Positions 1 to 7,172 of a stretch of 34,187 nt of DNA are shown here, in pieces. The notes under the pieces were generated by a model. The model was given only the letters and a program-made list of their open reading frames with translations, ran no database searches and was not told the DNA's origin. Position 1 is the first letter of the stretch; every line of letters starts with the position of its first letter. The position numbers and the translations under genes were made by a program. This stretch comes from Syntrophaceae bacterium. GTDB lineage: Bacteria; Desulfobacterota; Desulfomonilia; Desulfomonilales; Desulfomonilaceae. The DNA lies in contig JARLHM010000191.1 in the NCBI GenBank assembly GCA_031292235.1, positions 1-34,187 on the forward strand, read 5' to 3'.

Positions 1-317
1 ATTGAGAAAAGCTTTAGTGATTGTTCATGCCTTAACAGGGAATGTTCGACCACAGATCGAAGTATGCCTGCAGTGGCCTCAGGCCTTAGACTCAGGGAGT
101 CGCCGCTGAGATCGGGAAAAGTGTACATTTCCTTTTCAACGATATCGGTAGTCTGACCAATGCCCCTCTGAAACAGTTCGGTTTTTTCCATTATAGGAGT
201 AATAATTTCGCGAAAACCGAACCGTGAAAGGCAGCTTCTAGCCGTATCTACAATGAAAGCCCATTTCAGGGATTGATCCGGCAGGATATCGTGAAAGCCT
301 TTAATTAAACTGATCAT
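1..317 (-). CDS. hisS: Histidyl-tRNA synthetase, N-terminal part (cut by window edge)
   Basis: This partial gene is absent from the ORF track because it runs off the left edge. Reading the minus strand from ATG at 317 gives MISLIKGFHDILPDQ and stays open to base 1 (about 105 codons). The start GFHDILPD, the class II motif 1 region FGFREIITPIMEKTELF, and then GQTTDIVEKEMYTF and SLRPEATAGILR are typical of HisRS, which charges tRNA-His in the cytoplasm. The Shine-Dalgarno is weak (AGG about 9 nt upstream). A TATAAT box (minus strand, 351-356) and a perfect 6-bp hairpin ATGGTC-4-GACCAT (337-352) lie just upstream. I see no convincing -35. The catalytic motifs 2 and 3 and the anticodon domain lie outside the window. 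Confidence 0.93.
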   Translation of the reverse strand, partial: MISLIKGFHDILPDQSLKWAFIVDTARSCLSRFGFREIITPIMEKTELFQRGIGQTTDIVEKEMYTFPDLSGDSLSLRPEATAGILRSVVEHSLLRHEQSLKLFS

Positions 318-542
318 TAAGCAACGCCTGTAGTTTATGGTCAAAAGACCATTATATTCACACAAAATAGTTAGATTAAGACAACAAGGTACGCGTGGTC
401 AAGTTTAATCAAAGTAATTATCGCGGAAAAATCGAAAATCGTTTGATCTTTGAACTCTCTTGGTAAACGAAGCGTCTTTGGGTCCAGAAAGTTACGAGTG
501 ACAAGAATATATTACGGAGTGTTTAAAAAGAGCTAACGAGCG

Positions 543-1172
543 CTATTGAGCGGAAATCTGGAAACAACCCCATTCGGCTCGGCCATTCGGCCAAGAAATA
601 TTTGTTCCAGGGGTATCTTTAATTATGAAAATCTCCTTTTCGATTCTTCCGCCGATATCGTGAATAAAATGGCGGAAATCGCTTATCGTAACTCTATGAA
701 TATCGGGCGTGTTGTACCACGGATGTGGAAAGGTTTTGACGATCGGCGTTCTACCTGTGAGCAGATATCTGAGAGCTATCTTCCACTGTGCAAAATTGGG
801 AAACGCAATTATACATTTAGACCCAACTCTCAACATTTCACGCACCAGTCGTTCAGGATTGATGATCTGCTGGAGTGTTCGGCTGAGCACCACGTACTCG
901 TAACTCAAGTCAGGAAACCCCTCTAGACCATGATCAAGGTCGAGAGTCATGACCCTTATACCCCTCTCCGTGCAGCGAATCACCTTTTCCTGATCCAGTT
1001 CGACACCGCAGCCTTCAACGTCTTTTTCGTCGCGCAATCTGGCAAGTAGAGTGCCGGAACCACAGCCCAAGTCCAAAACCCTGGTGCTCGGGGTTATCAA
1101 ATCTATAATGACGTTGAACCCAACCTCAAATTCATGAAATGGAGTGCGGATTTCTAGAACTTGGTCAGACAC
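543..1172 (-). CDS. metW: Methionine biosynthesis protein MetW (SAM-dependent methyltransferase fold)
   Basis: The 209-residue protein has a class I methyltransferase fold. The SAM-binding motif I, VLDLGCGSGTLL, is at about residues 33-44, followed by an acidic GVELD strand end. The central FPNFAQWKIALRYLLTGR and HPWYNTPDIH segments are typical of MetW. MetW proteins are about 200 residues and are usually encoded directly after metX, as here; the pair is linked to homoserine acylation and methionine synthesis, but the exact reaction of MetW is unclear. The gene starts with GTG and overlaps the end of metX by 8 bp, so the two are very likely translationally coupled. An AGAGG lies about 12 nt upstream. 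No clear terminator follows the stop. Confidence 0.93.
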   Translation of the reverse strand: MSDQVLEIRTPFHEFEVGFNVIIDLITPSTRVLDLGCGSGTLLARLRDEKDVEGCGVELDQEKVIRCTERGIRVMTLDLDHGLEGFPDLSYEYVVLSRTLQQIINPERLVREMLRVGSKCIIAFPNFAQWKIALRYLLTGRTPIVKTFPHPWYNTPDIHRVTISDFRHFIHDIGGRIEKEIFIIKDTPGTNISWPNGRAEWGCFQISAQ

Positions 1173-2304
1173 CCTTTAGAAAGCCTCTTACTATTCTGGT
1201 TAGGGTAGGCATACCTTGTGGAACCAGGAAAGAATCGTGACCATACGGCAAATCCACTTCTACAAACGATACGTGCTTTTTAGCCGCTTGCAAAGCCCTC
1301 ACTATCGCCATAGACATCGAGGTTGGATAGAGCCAATCCGACGTGAAAGATATGACAAACATTTTGGCGGTAATGTTTTCAAACGCGCTTACCATGTCTC
1401 CATATTGTCTAACAAGGTCAAAATAATCAATCGCTTTGGTAATTATGATGTAAGAGTCTTCGTCAAACCTTTCCATAAAGGAACTTCCTTTATGCTGAAG
1501 ATAAGACTCAATCTCGAATTCTCCTCCAAGGCCTTCGTTTTCCCCGAGACTGTAAGTTGTTCCGTCCATATCCCGTAAGGTCCGCTTTCTTCCGAATTTG
1601 GCCTGCATGGTTTCTTCAGAGAGGTAGGTGATGTGTCCGATCATTCTGGCAACCGCCAGGCCACGCCCTGACTTCGCGTCACCGGTGGTTGAGTCGGAGT
1701 GGTTAACGGGAATTACCGGATCGGAACGTATGGCGTTTCGTCCCACCCAATTGAATGCGATACCCTGAGGCGAAAGGCGCGCCGTAGCCGCTATCACTAC
1801 CGCGGATTCAAGTTTGTCGCTGTAACGGCAGGCCCAGTCCAGCGCTTGCATTCCTCCCATAGATCCGCCAATCACAGTATGCAACTTTGATATACCCAGC
1901 TTTTCCACAAGCATTGCCTGCACATTTACCATGTCACCGATTGTGATCAGTGGGAATGACCTGCCATAAGCGGCCCCGGTATCGGGATTGATGCTGGTCG
2001 GGCCTGTTGTCCCTTTGCATCCGCCAAGGCAATTCGAACAGATTACGAAGTATTTGTTTGTGTCTATCCCTTTGCCTGGACCAATCATGCCGTCCCACCA
2101 ACCAGTCCGGCCGTTTTCGTCCAATCCTGCGGCGTGAGCGTCTCCCGAGAGCGCGTGAAGCACTAACACCGCGTTGTTTTTTTTGTCATTGAATTTGCCG
2201 TAAGTTTCATACGCGACGATTAAGGGACCCAGGTATCCACCCGACTCTAGTCTTAAACCATCAAATTGGAGATATTGAGTTTCTACTACTCCGATTTGAT
2301 CCAA
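1165..2304 (-). CDS. metX: Homoserine O-acyltransferase MetX (alpha/beta hydrolase)
   Basis: MetX transfers an acyl group (acetyl in most annotated members) to the hydroxyl of L-homoserine, the committed step towards methionine. The alpha/beta-hydrolase nucleophile elbow GGSMGGMQALDW carries the catalytic Ser (about residue 148). Asp of SDWLYP (about 323) and His of YGHDSFL (about 356) complete the triad. Family hallmarks LVLHALSGDAHA, GWWDGMIGPGK and CLGGCKGTTGP are present. The ORF track starts at TTG 2322, but an ACGGAGG sits 6 nt before an in-frame TTG at 2304, so I start there (379 aa). Acetyl versus succinyl use cannot be decided by eye. The gene is followed by metW with overlapping ends. 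Confidence 0.95.
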   Translation of the reverse strand: MDQIGVVETQYLQFDGLRLESGGYLGPLIVAYETYGKFNDKKNNAVLVLHALSGDAHAAGLDENGRTGWWDGMIGPGKGIDTNKYFVICSNCLGGCKGTTGPTSINPDTGAAYGRSFPLITIGDMVNVQAMLVEKLGISKLHTVIGGSMGGMQALDWACRYSDKLESAVVIAATARLSPQGIAFNWVGRNAIRSDPVIPVNHSDSTTGDAKSGRGLAVARMIGHITYLSEETMQAKFGRKRTLRDMDGTTYSLGENEGLGGEFEIESYLQHKGSSFMERFDEDSYIIITKAIDYFDLVRQYGDMVSAFENITAKMFVISFTSDWLYPTSMSMAIVRALQAAKKHVSFVEVDLPYGHDSFLVPQGMPTLTRIVRGFLKGV

Positions 2305-2403
2305 TGTCGGCCTCCGTAACAATTACAAACGATCTATTCAAATGTTTGGACTCGAACTCGAATACTGATTTTAGGACTACTTTGCGTCAAAGGCGCCGTA
2401 TGT

Positions 2404-3885
2404 CTAACTAAATTTAGGCATTCTCAGGGTTGTTGCACAAAATTTTGACAGAGCATCCTCGAGTGAATTTTTACGACCTTCAAAAGATATTTGTCTGAGA
2501 AAATCGCCCGCTTCAGGTTTTCGGAACCAATCTGTTCCGAACTCATCATACAAATGCTGTTGAACAAGATCAGCTCCGGCCCAGGCCCAGACATACTCAG
2601 CAGAATAAAAATCCGGGTCCATGTCGATAAGATAGCCATCAGGCTCGTAATTGAAGCCGGTGGCGCGGTTCAGCCATTTACAGTAACAACTGGAGTCTTT
2701 GAAGACAACATTTTGAAATAATTCCATTTCGGCAAGAAATTTTCCAATATGACGACGAATCAGTAGCAATCTTTTTATTCCAACGATGGCGCTCAACTCG
2801 TCAGCCTCTGATGTGTCTAGTTTCGCGATATCCCGTAACCATACAGGGTTTTCTATTAGTTGCATGAACAAAAAGGCGAAAGTCTCATCGAGCGCTGACG
2901 ATCGACAGAGTCTCCGATGTTCAACAGGGGATTTGGCCGAGAATCCTCTGAGAAAGAAAGCATGCCCCATTTCATGCAACAACGCTTCCAAGTCCACCAA
3001 GCCACCAACTGGTTTGAGCATGACATGAATTTCTCCAGGCAAATCAACTGGTATGCAAATAGCGTTGGGGGTCTTTTCAGGACTATCGTCAATATCGATC
3101 ATTATATCTTTTTGCCGGGCCAAGTCTAACCCTAATCCAATGAATGTCTTATGAACAAACTCCATCAGGGAATTCTTCGCGAAATACTTGTCAAAATCGT
3201 CAATTCTGAGCAAACGAAGAGCATGGCTCCGGTTTAAATCTTCCAGAGGGCGACCCAGCCGCTCTTCAACCCACGGCCGCGCCTTACTGAAATACTGATC
3301 ATCAGTATCCGACAAGAATTTTATGAATTCATTCCGCCAATCCTCAAAAGAGCTATTTCTCTTATTTTCCACGTAGTCAGCGTAACCTCGGAACCCAAAC
3401 TTTTCCTTCACCGTGCGTGTTAAGATGTCCAAGATGCTCAATAGGATCGGATTCAGAATGGCCCTGGAAAATATGCCAATTTCTTTTCGCATTTCTTCTC
3501 GAAGTTCAAAGCTATCCTGATTTTGCAGCCAGGGGACAATTTCCAACGCGGGGATTTTTTCCCCTTGAACGACCATTCTTCCCTTTTCCATATAAAACCT
3601 GAACATGTCGGCAAGGGAAGAAGTCTCAGCTTCAATTGACAGATCCATGCACGCTATGAAAACGCGTTCCACCATGTCCTTTCGCTCTGCGTCGGATTCG
3701 GAGGCGGCCATGGCTCGAAGGTCGCTAATTAATGCTTCGCTTAATAAGATCGAGTCCAGTGGAACTATGTCTGAAAAAGTTTTTCCCTGAGCCGCCCCTA
3801 CGCTTTGATCCAGTGCAAGACGCGCAAGTTTACGATGGGTCTCATCAATAAAGTTAACTATCCTGAGATAATCGGCTTCGTTCAT
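2404..3885 (-). CDS. M3-like zinc metallopeptidase (HExxH family)
   Basis: This 493-residue, mostly helical protein has the gluzincin zinc site HEMGH at residues 304-308, and a candidate third ligand Glu334 in ALDETFAFLF, 26 residues after the second His. That spacing and the preceding LVDLEALLHEMGHAFF fit peptidase family M3 (oligoendopeptidase/thimet type) or close relatives. The length is somewhat below the 560-700 residues of classical M3 enzymes. No signal peptide is seen, so it is probably cytoplasmic and acts on oligopeptides; the substrate is unknown. The ATG at 3885 has GGAG about 9 nt upstream. It is the upstream gene of a same-strand run with metX-metW, 99 nt away, with no obvious functional link. 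Confidence 0.8.
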   Translation of the reverse strand: MNEADYLRIVNFIDETHRKLARLALDQSVGAAQGKTFSDIVPLDSILLSEALISDLRAMAASESDAERKDMVERVFIACMDLSIEAETSSLADMFRFYMEKGRMVVQGEKIPALEIVPWLQNQDSFELREEMRKEIGIFSRAILNPILLSILDILTRTVKEKFGFRGYADYVENKRNSSFEDWRNEFIKFLSDTDDQYFSKARPWVEERLGRPLEDLNRSHALRLLRIDDFDKYFAKNSLMEFVHKTFIGLGLDLARQKDIMIDIDDSPEKTPNAICIPVDLPGEIHVMLKPVGGLVDLEALLHEMGHAFFLRGFSAKSPVEHRRLCRSSALDETFAFLFMQLIENPVWLRDIAKLDTSEADELSAIVGIKRLLLIRRHIGKFLAEMELFQNVVFKDSSCYCKWLNRATGFNYEPDGYLIDMDPDFYSAEYVWAWAGADLVQQHLYDEFGTDWFRKPEAGDFLRQISFEGRKNSLEDALSKFCATTLRMPKFS

Positions 3886-4262
3886 TTTTTATATCTCCAG
3901 ATCGTGCCTCAAGCTCCAATTTCCGCCCCTTACATTTAAGACATTAGTGGACCGTTTAAGCAACACCAATCCATCGGAAAAGTCTTGTGCGGACTTTGCT
4001 GGGAGACCAGTTTCCTAAATGATGGGGGTTTAGGGCAAAGCTAGCGCATGGTGGTTTCCGATTGCGACGAACGCAATTCCAGAAAACATCTATCATCAGG
4101 ATAAACAGACCACAAACTAGCGGGATTTAGCCCTGAAATTATACGAAAATATCAATTGCAGGCTATGACAAAGTCTTTACCGAGGACAAAACTGTTGACG
4201 CAAAGAAATTGGATTTACAGAAGAACCACAAAGTCAATGCCGGGATTGCCCCACAAAACGGA
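3886..4262. other. Intergenic stretch without a supported gene
   Basis: I see no convincing gene, RNA gene or mobile element here. It lies between the start of the metallopeptidase gene and the end of the small four-cysteine gene, both on the minus strand, so it probably holds the peptidase promoter. A short plus-strand open frame crosses 4142-4330 and ends in a hydrophobic stretch, but it has no start codon and overlaps the four-cysteine gene. Confidence 0.5.
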
Positions 4263-4448
4263 TCAGGCCCACCTGGATCTGTTCTGTCCTTGATTTTTGT
4301 GTGTGTTGGACTTCTTTTGGTTCCTTGGTGATTGAGGCGTACGACCTCTTTTGTTCATTAAACATTCCCATGAACAATAACCGTACACTGAATAGGTCAT
4401 TGTCTGGTTTGCCGAAAATTCTCTCCCACAAGTTTTACATCTTTCCAA
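4263..4448 (-). CDS. Small four-cysteine (zinc-finger-like) protein, hypothetical
   Basis: The 61-residue protein starts MERCKTCGREF and has Cys at 4, 7, 25 and 29: a CxxC-x17-CxxxC arrangement that resembles a treble-clef or YHS/TRASH-like metal site. The second pair lies in YGYCSWECLMNKR. The C-terminal half is Lys/Arg/Asn/Gln-rich and looks disordered. The coding case rests on a perfect AGGAGG placed about 7 nt before the TTG start together with the ordered cysteines. It is an isolated gene in a long non-coding region, with no partner in the window. Zinc binding is inference and the function is unknown. The overlapping ORF at 4234-4431 is a shadow frame. Confidence 0.6.
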   Translation of the reverse strand: MERCKTCGREFSANQTMTYSVYGYCSWECLMNKRGRTPQSPRNQKKSNTHKNQGQNRSRWA

Positions 4449-4590
4449 AACGCTTCCTCCTAGTTAGGACAAATTTGAAGTTATGACTTCGACGACCTCA
4501 TTTCCAATAGTGGCGGAGACCGAAAAAGTCGGTTAGTATTAATACACAACTTTTCAATATAAATGAAGAATCTGTAATTAGATCTTGTCG

Positions 4591-4620
4591 GATATTGGTA
4601 GTTTCAAAAACTACAATATC
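4591..4620. repeat. Inverted repeat / strong hairpin, 13-bp stem
   Basis: The arms GATATT-G-GTAGTTT and AAACTAC-AATATC pair perfectly apart from one bulged G and leave a 3-nt loop. No T-run follows on either strand, so it is not a standard Rho-independent terminator. It lies about 140 bp upstream of the four-cysteine gene (minus) and 290 bp upstream of the rpmI promoter. Its role is unknown. Confidence 0.6.
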
Positions 4621-4907
4621 ATAAAAAGCCACCGTCTTCTTGAGCGCAGGATAGTTTTTATAATATTAAGACTACAGGTTGCTGAAAAAGATTCAGGTGA
4701 TTTAGAAATTTATCTAACTGTATTTGAGGTCGTTACTTAACAATTCATAATGATGTAAAATAACACCGTTATCAGCCAACGACCTATCAACCAGTAAAAT
4801 GCTTGACGGGGGGCCTGTCAAGAATAGACGTCAATCAGATTCGGACGGCATTGTTATCATCGGCAAGCGCTCATGTCAAATAATGAATTTAAAAAATTAT
4901 AAAAAAA

Positions 4908-4936
4908 TTGTTTCCTCGGACTTAATAAGGTATAAA
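4908..4936 (+). promoter_or_regulatory. Putative sigma70 promoter of the rpmI-rplT operon
   Basis: A -35 TTGTTT and a -10 TATAAA are separated by 17 nt in an AT-rich context. Transcription from here would give a leader of about 245 nt before rpmI. It is the best plus-strand promoter match in the gap. Confidence 0.5.
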
Positions 4937-5015
4937 AAGAAGTTTGATGGCGCGGTCGATCTATACGCCTCATCTTAATTGACGTTTGGCTTGGCGCTAG
5001 AGCCAGGCCGGCCTG

Positions 5016-5138
5016 TTTGGCGATTTATATGACGCAAATGTTCGCCGAAAAGACTTTTATGTATAAATGAGTTAAATAACGCGCTGAAGCACAATTCACA
5101 ATTAAATATGGGCTATAAAAGGAGCGCGTTTTTGTGAA
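5016..5138 (+). promoter_or_regulatory. Structured rpmI leader with attenuator-like hairpins
   Basis: An 8-bp stem TTTGGCGA/TCGCCGAA (5016-5023 with 5042-5049, one G-U pair) is followed by AACGCGCT/AGCGCGTT (5078-5085 with 5123-5130) running directly into TTT, so five Ts in total, which is terminator-like. TTCACA (5095-5100) could instead pair with TGTGAA (5133-5138), overlapping the same region. Such alternative pairings suggest attenuation or ribosomal-protein autoregulation (L20 is a known autoregulator of this operon in several bacteria), but here this is inference from base pairing only. Confidence 0.4.
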
Positions 5139-5189
5139 CTGTTTGAGCGCACGAAATGTTGCCAGTCCCGAATTCTTAGGAGCGTAAAC

Positions 5190-5387
5190 ATGCCGAAAAT
5201 GAAATCATGCCGAGGCGCCGCAAAAAGATTTACGGTTTTGAAAAGCGGTAAAATAAAAAGAAAGAAGGCTTATCACAGCCATATTTTGACCTCAAAAACC
5301 ACGAAGCAGAAGAGAGGGCTACGACAATCCGGATACATAAGCCCTGAGGATTCCGCGCAGATCAAGAGATTGTTGCCTTACGGTTGA
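5190..5387 (+). CDS. rpmI: 50S ribosomal protein L35
   Basis: The 65-residue basic protein begins MPKMKSCRGAAKRF and carries the L35 core KRKKAYHSHILTSKT and the C-terminal IKRLLPYG. L35 is a small component of the large ribosomal subunit. AGGAG lies 7 nt before the ATG. It is the first gene of the rpmI-rplT-pheS-pheT run; infC, its normal upstream neighbour, is not present. The structured leader upstream suggests control at RNA level. The following 109-nt spacer contains a perfect 7-bp hairpin at 5438-5455. Confidence 0.97.
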   Translation: MPKMKSCRGAAKRFTVLKSGKIKRKKAYHSHILTSKTTKQKRGLRQSGYISPEDSAQIKRLLPYG

Positions 5388-5437
5388 TTTTACGCCGCGT
5401 GGTATTAAATTAGCAGACAATTGAAGATGCCTGGATT

Positions 5438-5455
5438 CGCTTCATGACTGAAGCG
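5438..5455 (+). repeat. Hairpin between rpmI and rplT
   Basis: CGCTTCA and TGAAGCG form a perfect 7-bp stem with a 4-nt loop, about 40 nt before the rplT start. No T-run follows. It could be an RNA processing or regulatory element of the ribosomal operon; this is inference. Confidence 0.4.
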
Positions 5456-5496
5456 CCAAGCGGCTTGCTTAATGTGAAGATTTTAAGGAGTTAGAT

Positions 5497-5856
5497 ATGC
5501 CCAGAGTTAGATGTTCACCCGCCAGCAGGGCGAGGCGAAAAAAAATATTAAAGGCCGCGAAAGGTTTTGTAGGTGGCAGAAGCCGGACTTTGAAGCAGGC
5601 GAAGGAGACACTTGAGAGGGCCCTCTGTTACGCGTACAGGGACAGGAAGGTTCGGAAACGCGATTTTCGCAGTTTGTGGATAACTAGGATCAATGCCGCC
5701 AGCAGGCTTAACGGACTACCTTACAACCGTTTTATGGAAGGCATCAAGAAGGCGGGTTTGGAACTGGACAGAAAGATCCTGGCCGATATAGCCGTAGCCG
5801 ACCCTACAGCCTTCTCCGGGATAGTCCAGCAAGCCCAACAGGCATTGCAGGTTTGA
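5497..5856 (+). CDS. rplT: 50S ribosomal protein L20
   Basis: The 119-residue protein has the expected length and sequence of L20: a basic N-terminal extension with [21 protein letters not shown], then [21 protein letters not shown] and the C-terminal globular domain [28 protein letters not shown]20 binds 23S rRNA early in 50S assembly and in several bacteria represses its own operon. AAGGAG is about 7 nt upstream of ATG. A strong hairpin follows in the 181-nt spacer before pheS. Confidence 0.98.
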   Translation: MPRVRCSPASRARRKKILKAAKGFVGGRSRTLKQAKETLERALCYAYRDRKVRKRDFRSLWITRINAASRLNGLPYNRFMEGIKKAGLELDRKILADIAVADPTAFSGIVQQAQQALQV

Positions 5857-5924
5857 CAGAACTTGTGATTGTTGTTCGGTCTTGTCAGCCCACGCGCGTA
5901 TGCCTCCATGGTTAGTTATAAACA

Positions 5925-5949
5925 GGAAGCGGTCCTCAGGACCGTTTCC
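5925..5949 (+). repeat. Strong hairpin between rplT and pheS
   Basis: GGAAGCGGTCCT and AGGACCGTTTCC are complementary over 12 positions (one G-U pair) around one central base, so about 10 bp would pair with a small loop. There is no T-run, so it is not a classical terminator. I see no T-box consensus or Phe-rich leader peptide beside it. It may be a pause or processing site separating ribosomal from synthetase transcripts. Confidence 0.5.
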
Positions 5950-6037
5950 ATGTCAACTGACGATTCGCCGATCGTAAGTTCGGGGTCTCCAGCGTATCTT
6001 GTTCCGTGATGGATTTACCAGAAAGGGTTCTTGAGGC

Positions 6038-7054
6038 ATGAAAGATCAACTAAATTCACTCAGAGCTTCAACAGTCGCTCTGACAGAACAAACATTCGAT
6101 CTCAAGGCCTTAAGTGATTCACGAATCAAGATTTTGGGACGAAAGGGCGAGCTGACCCTGGTCTTGAGGGGCTTAAAAGATCTTCCCATTGAAGAACGTT
6201 CCGCCGTTGGTCAACTAGCAAATCAAATTAAAACGGACCTGGAAGCCTTGTTCGACACCAGGGAAGCATCTTTGCGTGATGAGCTTGAACGCGCTCAACT
6301 CGCTCTTGAGTCCATAGACATAACGATGCCCGGCAGGCGCCTGCCATTGGGTAGGTCTCACATTCTCAACCGGGTCACACTGGAATTGGTTGATGTTTTT
6401 TCCGGACTAGGGTTCCAATTGGCTGAAGGTCCGGAAGTCGAAATAGATTATTACAATTTTGAAGCGCTGAATATGCCGAAGAATCATCCAGCTCGAGATA
6501 TGCAGGATACGTTCTATTTTTCTGAGAATGTCCTGTTGAGGACCCATACCTCTCCCGTTCAAATTCGAACCATGGAGAAACGCAAACCGCCGGTCAAAGT
6601 TATCTGTCCCGGTAAAGTTTACAGACGTGACGCTGATGTGACTCATTCCCCCATGTTTATGCAAATCGAAGGACTGTGGGTTGACAAAAGGGTTTCCTTC
6701 TCTGATTTGAAGGGGGTATTGACGGCGTTTGCTAGGGAATATTTCGGAGACAAGTTGGCTTTACGTTTTCGGCCCAGTTTCTTTCCATTCACTGAACCTT
6801 CAGCCGAGGTGGACATACAATGTGTAATTTGCGGCGGGTCGGGCTGCAGAACCTGCTCATTCACCGGATGGCTGGAAATTTTGGGGTCAGGCATGGTAGA
6901 CCCGGCGCTGTACAAATTCGTAAATTATGATCCTGATATTTATTCGGGTTTTGCGTTTGGTTTGGGAATTGAAAGAGTGGCAATGCTTAAATACGGGATA
7001 CCCGACATCCGATTATTTTACGAAAACGACGTCCGTTTCTTAAGCCAGTTTTGA
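6038..7054 (+). CDS. pheS: Phenylalanyl-tRNA synthetase alpha subunit
   Basis: At 338 residues this is a normal PheS. The N-terminal coiled-coil ends in LGRKGELT. The class II catalytic domain shows MQDTFYF, LLRTHTSPVQIRTM, motif 2 VYRRDADVTHSPMFMQIEG, RPSFFPFTEPSAEVD and motif 3 FGLGIERVAMLKYGI. A four-Cys segment CVICGGSGCRTC precedes WLEILGSGMVDP, as in many bacterial PheS proteins. With PheT it forms the (alpha-beta)2 enzyme that charges tRNA-Phe. The ATG is preceded by AAGGG about 10 nt upstream. It lies downstream of rplT and 118 nt before pheT. Confidence 0.98.
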   Translation: MKDQLNSLRASTVALTEQTFDLKALSDSRIKILGRKGELTLVLRGLKDLPIEERSAVGQLANQIKTDLEALFDTREASLRDELERAQLALESIDITMPGRRLPLGRSHILNRVTLELVDVFSGLGFQLAEGPEVEIDYYNFEALNMPKNHPARDMQDTFYFSENVLLRTHTSPVQIRTMEKRKPPVKVICPGKVYRRDADVTHSPMFMQIEGLWVDKRVSFSDLKGVLTAFAREYFGDKLALRFRPSFFPFTEPSAEVDIQCVICGGSGCRTCSFTGWLEILGSGMVDPALYKFVNYDPDIYSGFAFGLGIERVAMLKYGIPDIRLFYENDVRFLSQF

Positions 7055-7172
7055 AAAATCGCTCGGCGCTGGAGTGACACTGCCGTTTCTGAAACTGTCG
7101 CTCTTGGGGTCCGTTGTCTCTCCCTTACAAAATCTAACAATGAACGATAATTTTAACGAGAGGTGAAGAGCT

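Larger units (their letters stand above)
4449..5189. other. Long non-coding region upstream of rpmI; no infC
   Basis: This 741-nt AT-rich stretch has no convincing ORF. In most bacteria infC (initiation factor IF3) occupies this place before rpmI; no IF3-like sequence is visible in any frame. It holds a 30-nt hairpin at 4591-4620, a spaced palindrome CTTGAC-9-GTCAAG at 4802-4822, a sigma70-like promoter at 4908-4936 and then a structured leader of about 245 nt. Confidence 0.7.

Noticed and set aside
546-926. 126-residue plus-strand ORF opposite metW
   Set aside because: Shadow of metW; no family pattern in the translated sequence.
4142-4330. Plus-strand open frame with a hydrophobic C-terminus resembling a membrane-anchor tail
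   Set aside because: It has no start codon or Shine-Dalgarno and overlaps the better supported four-cysteine gene on the other strand.
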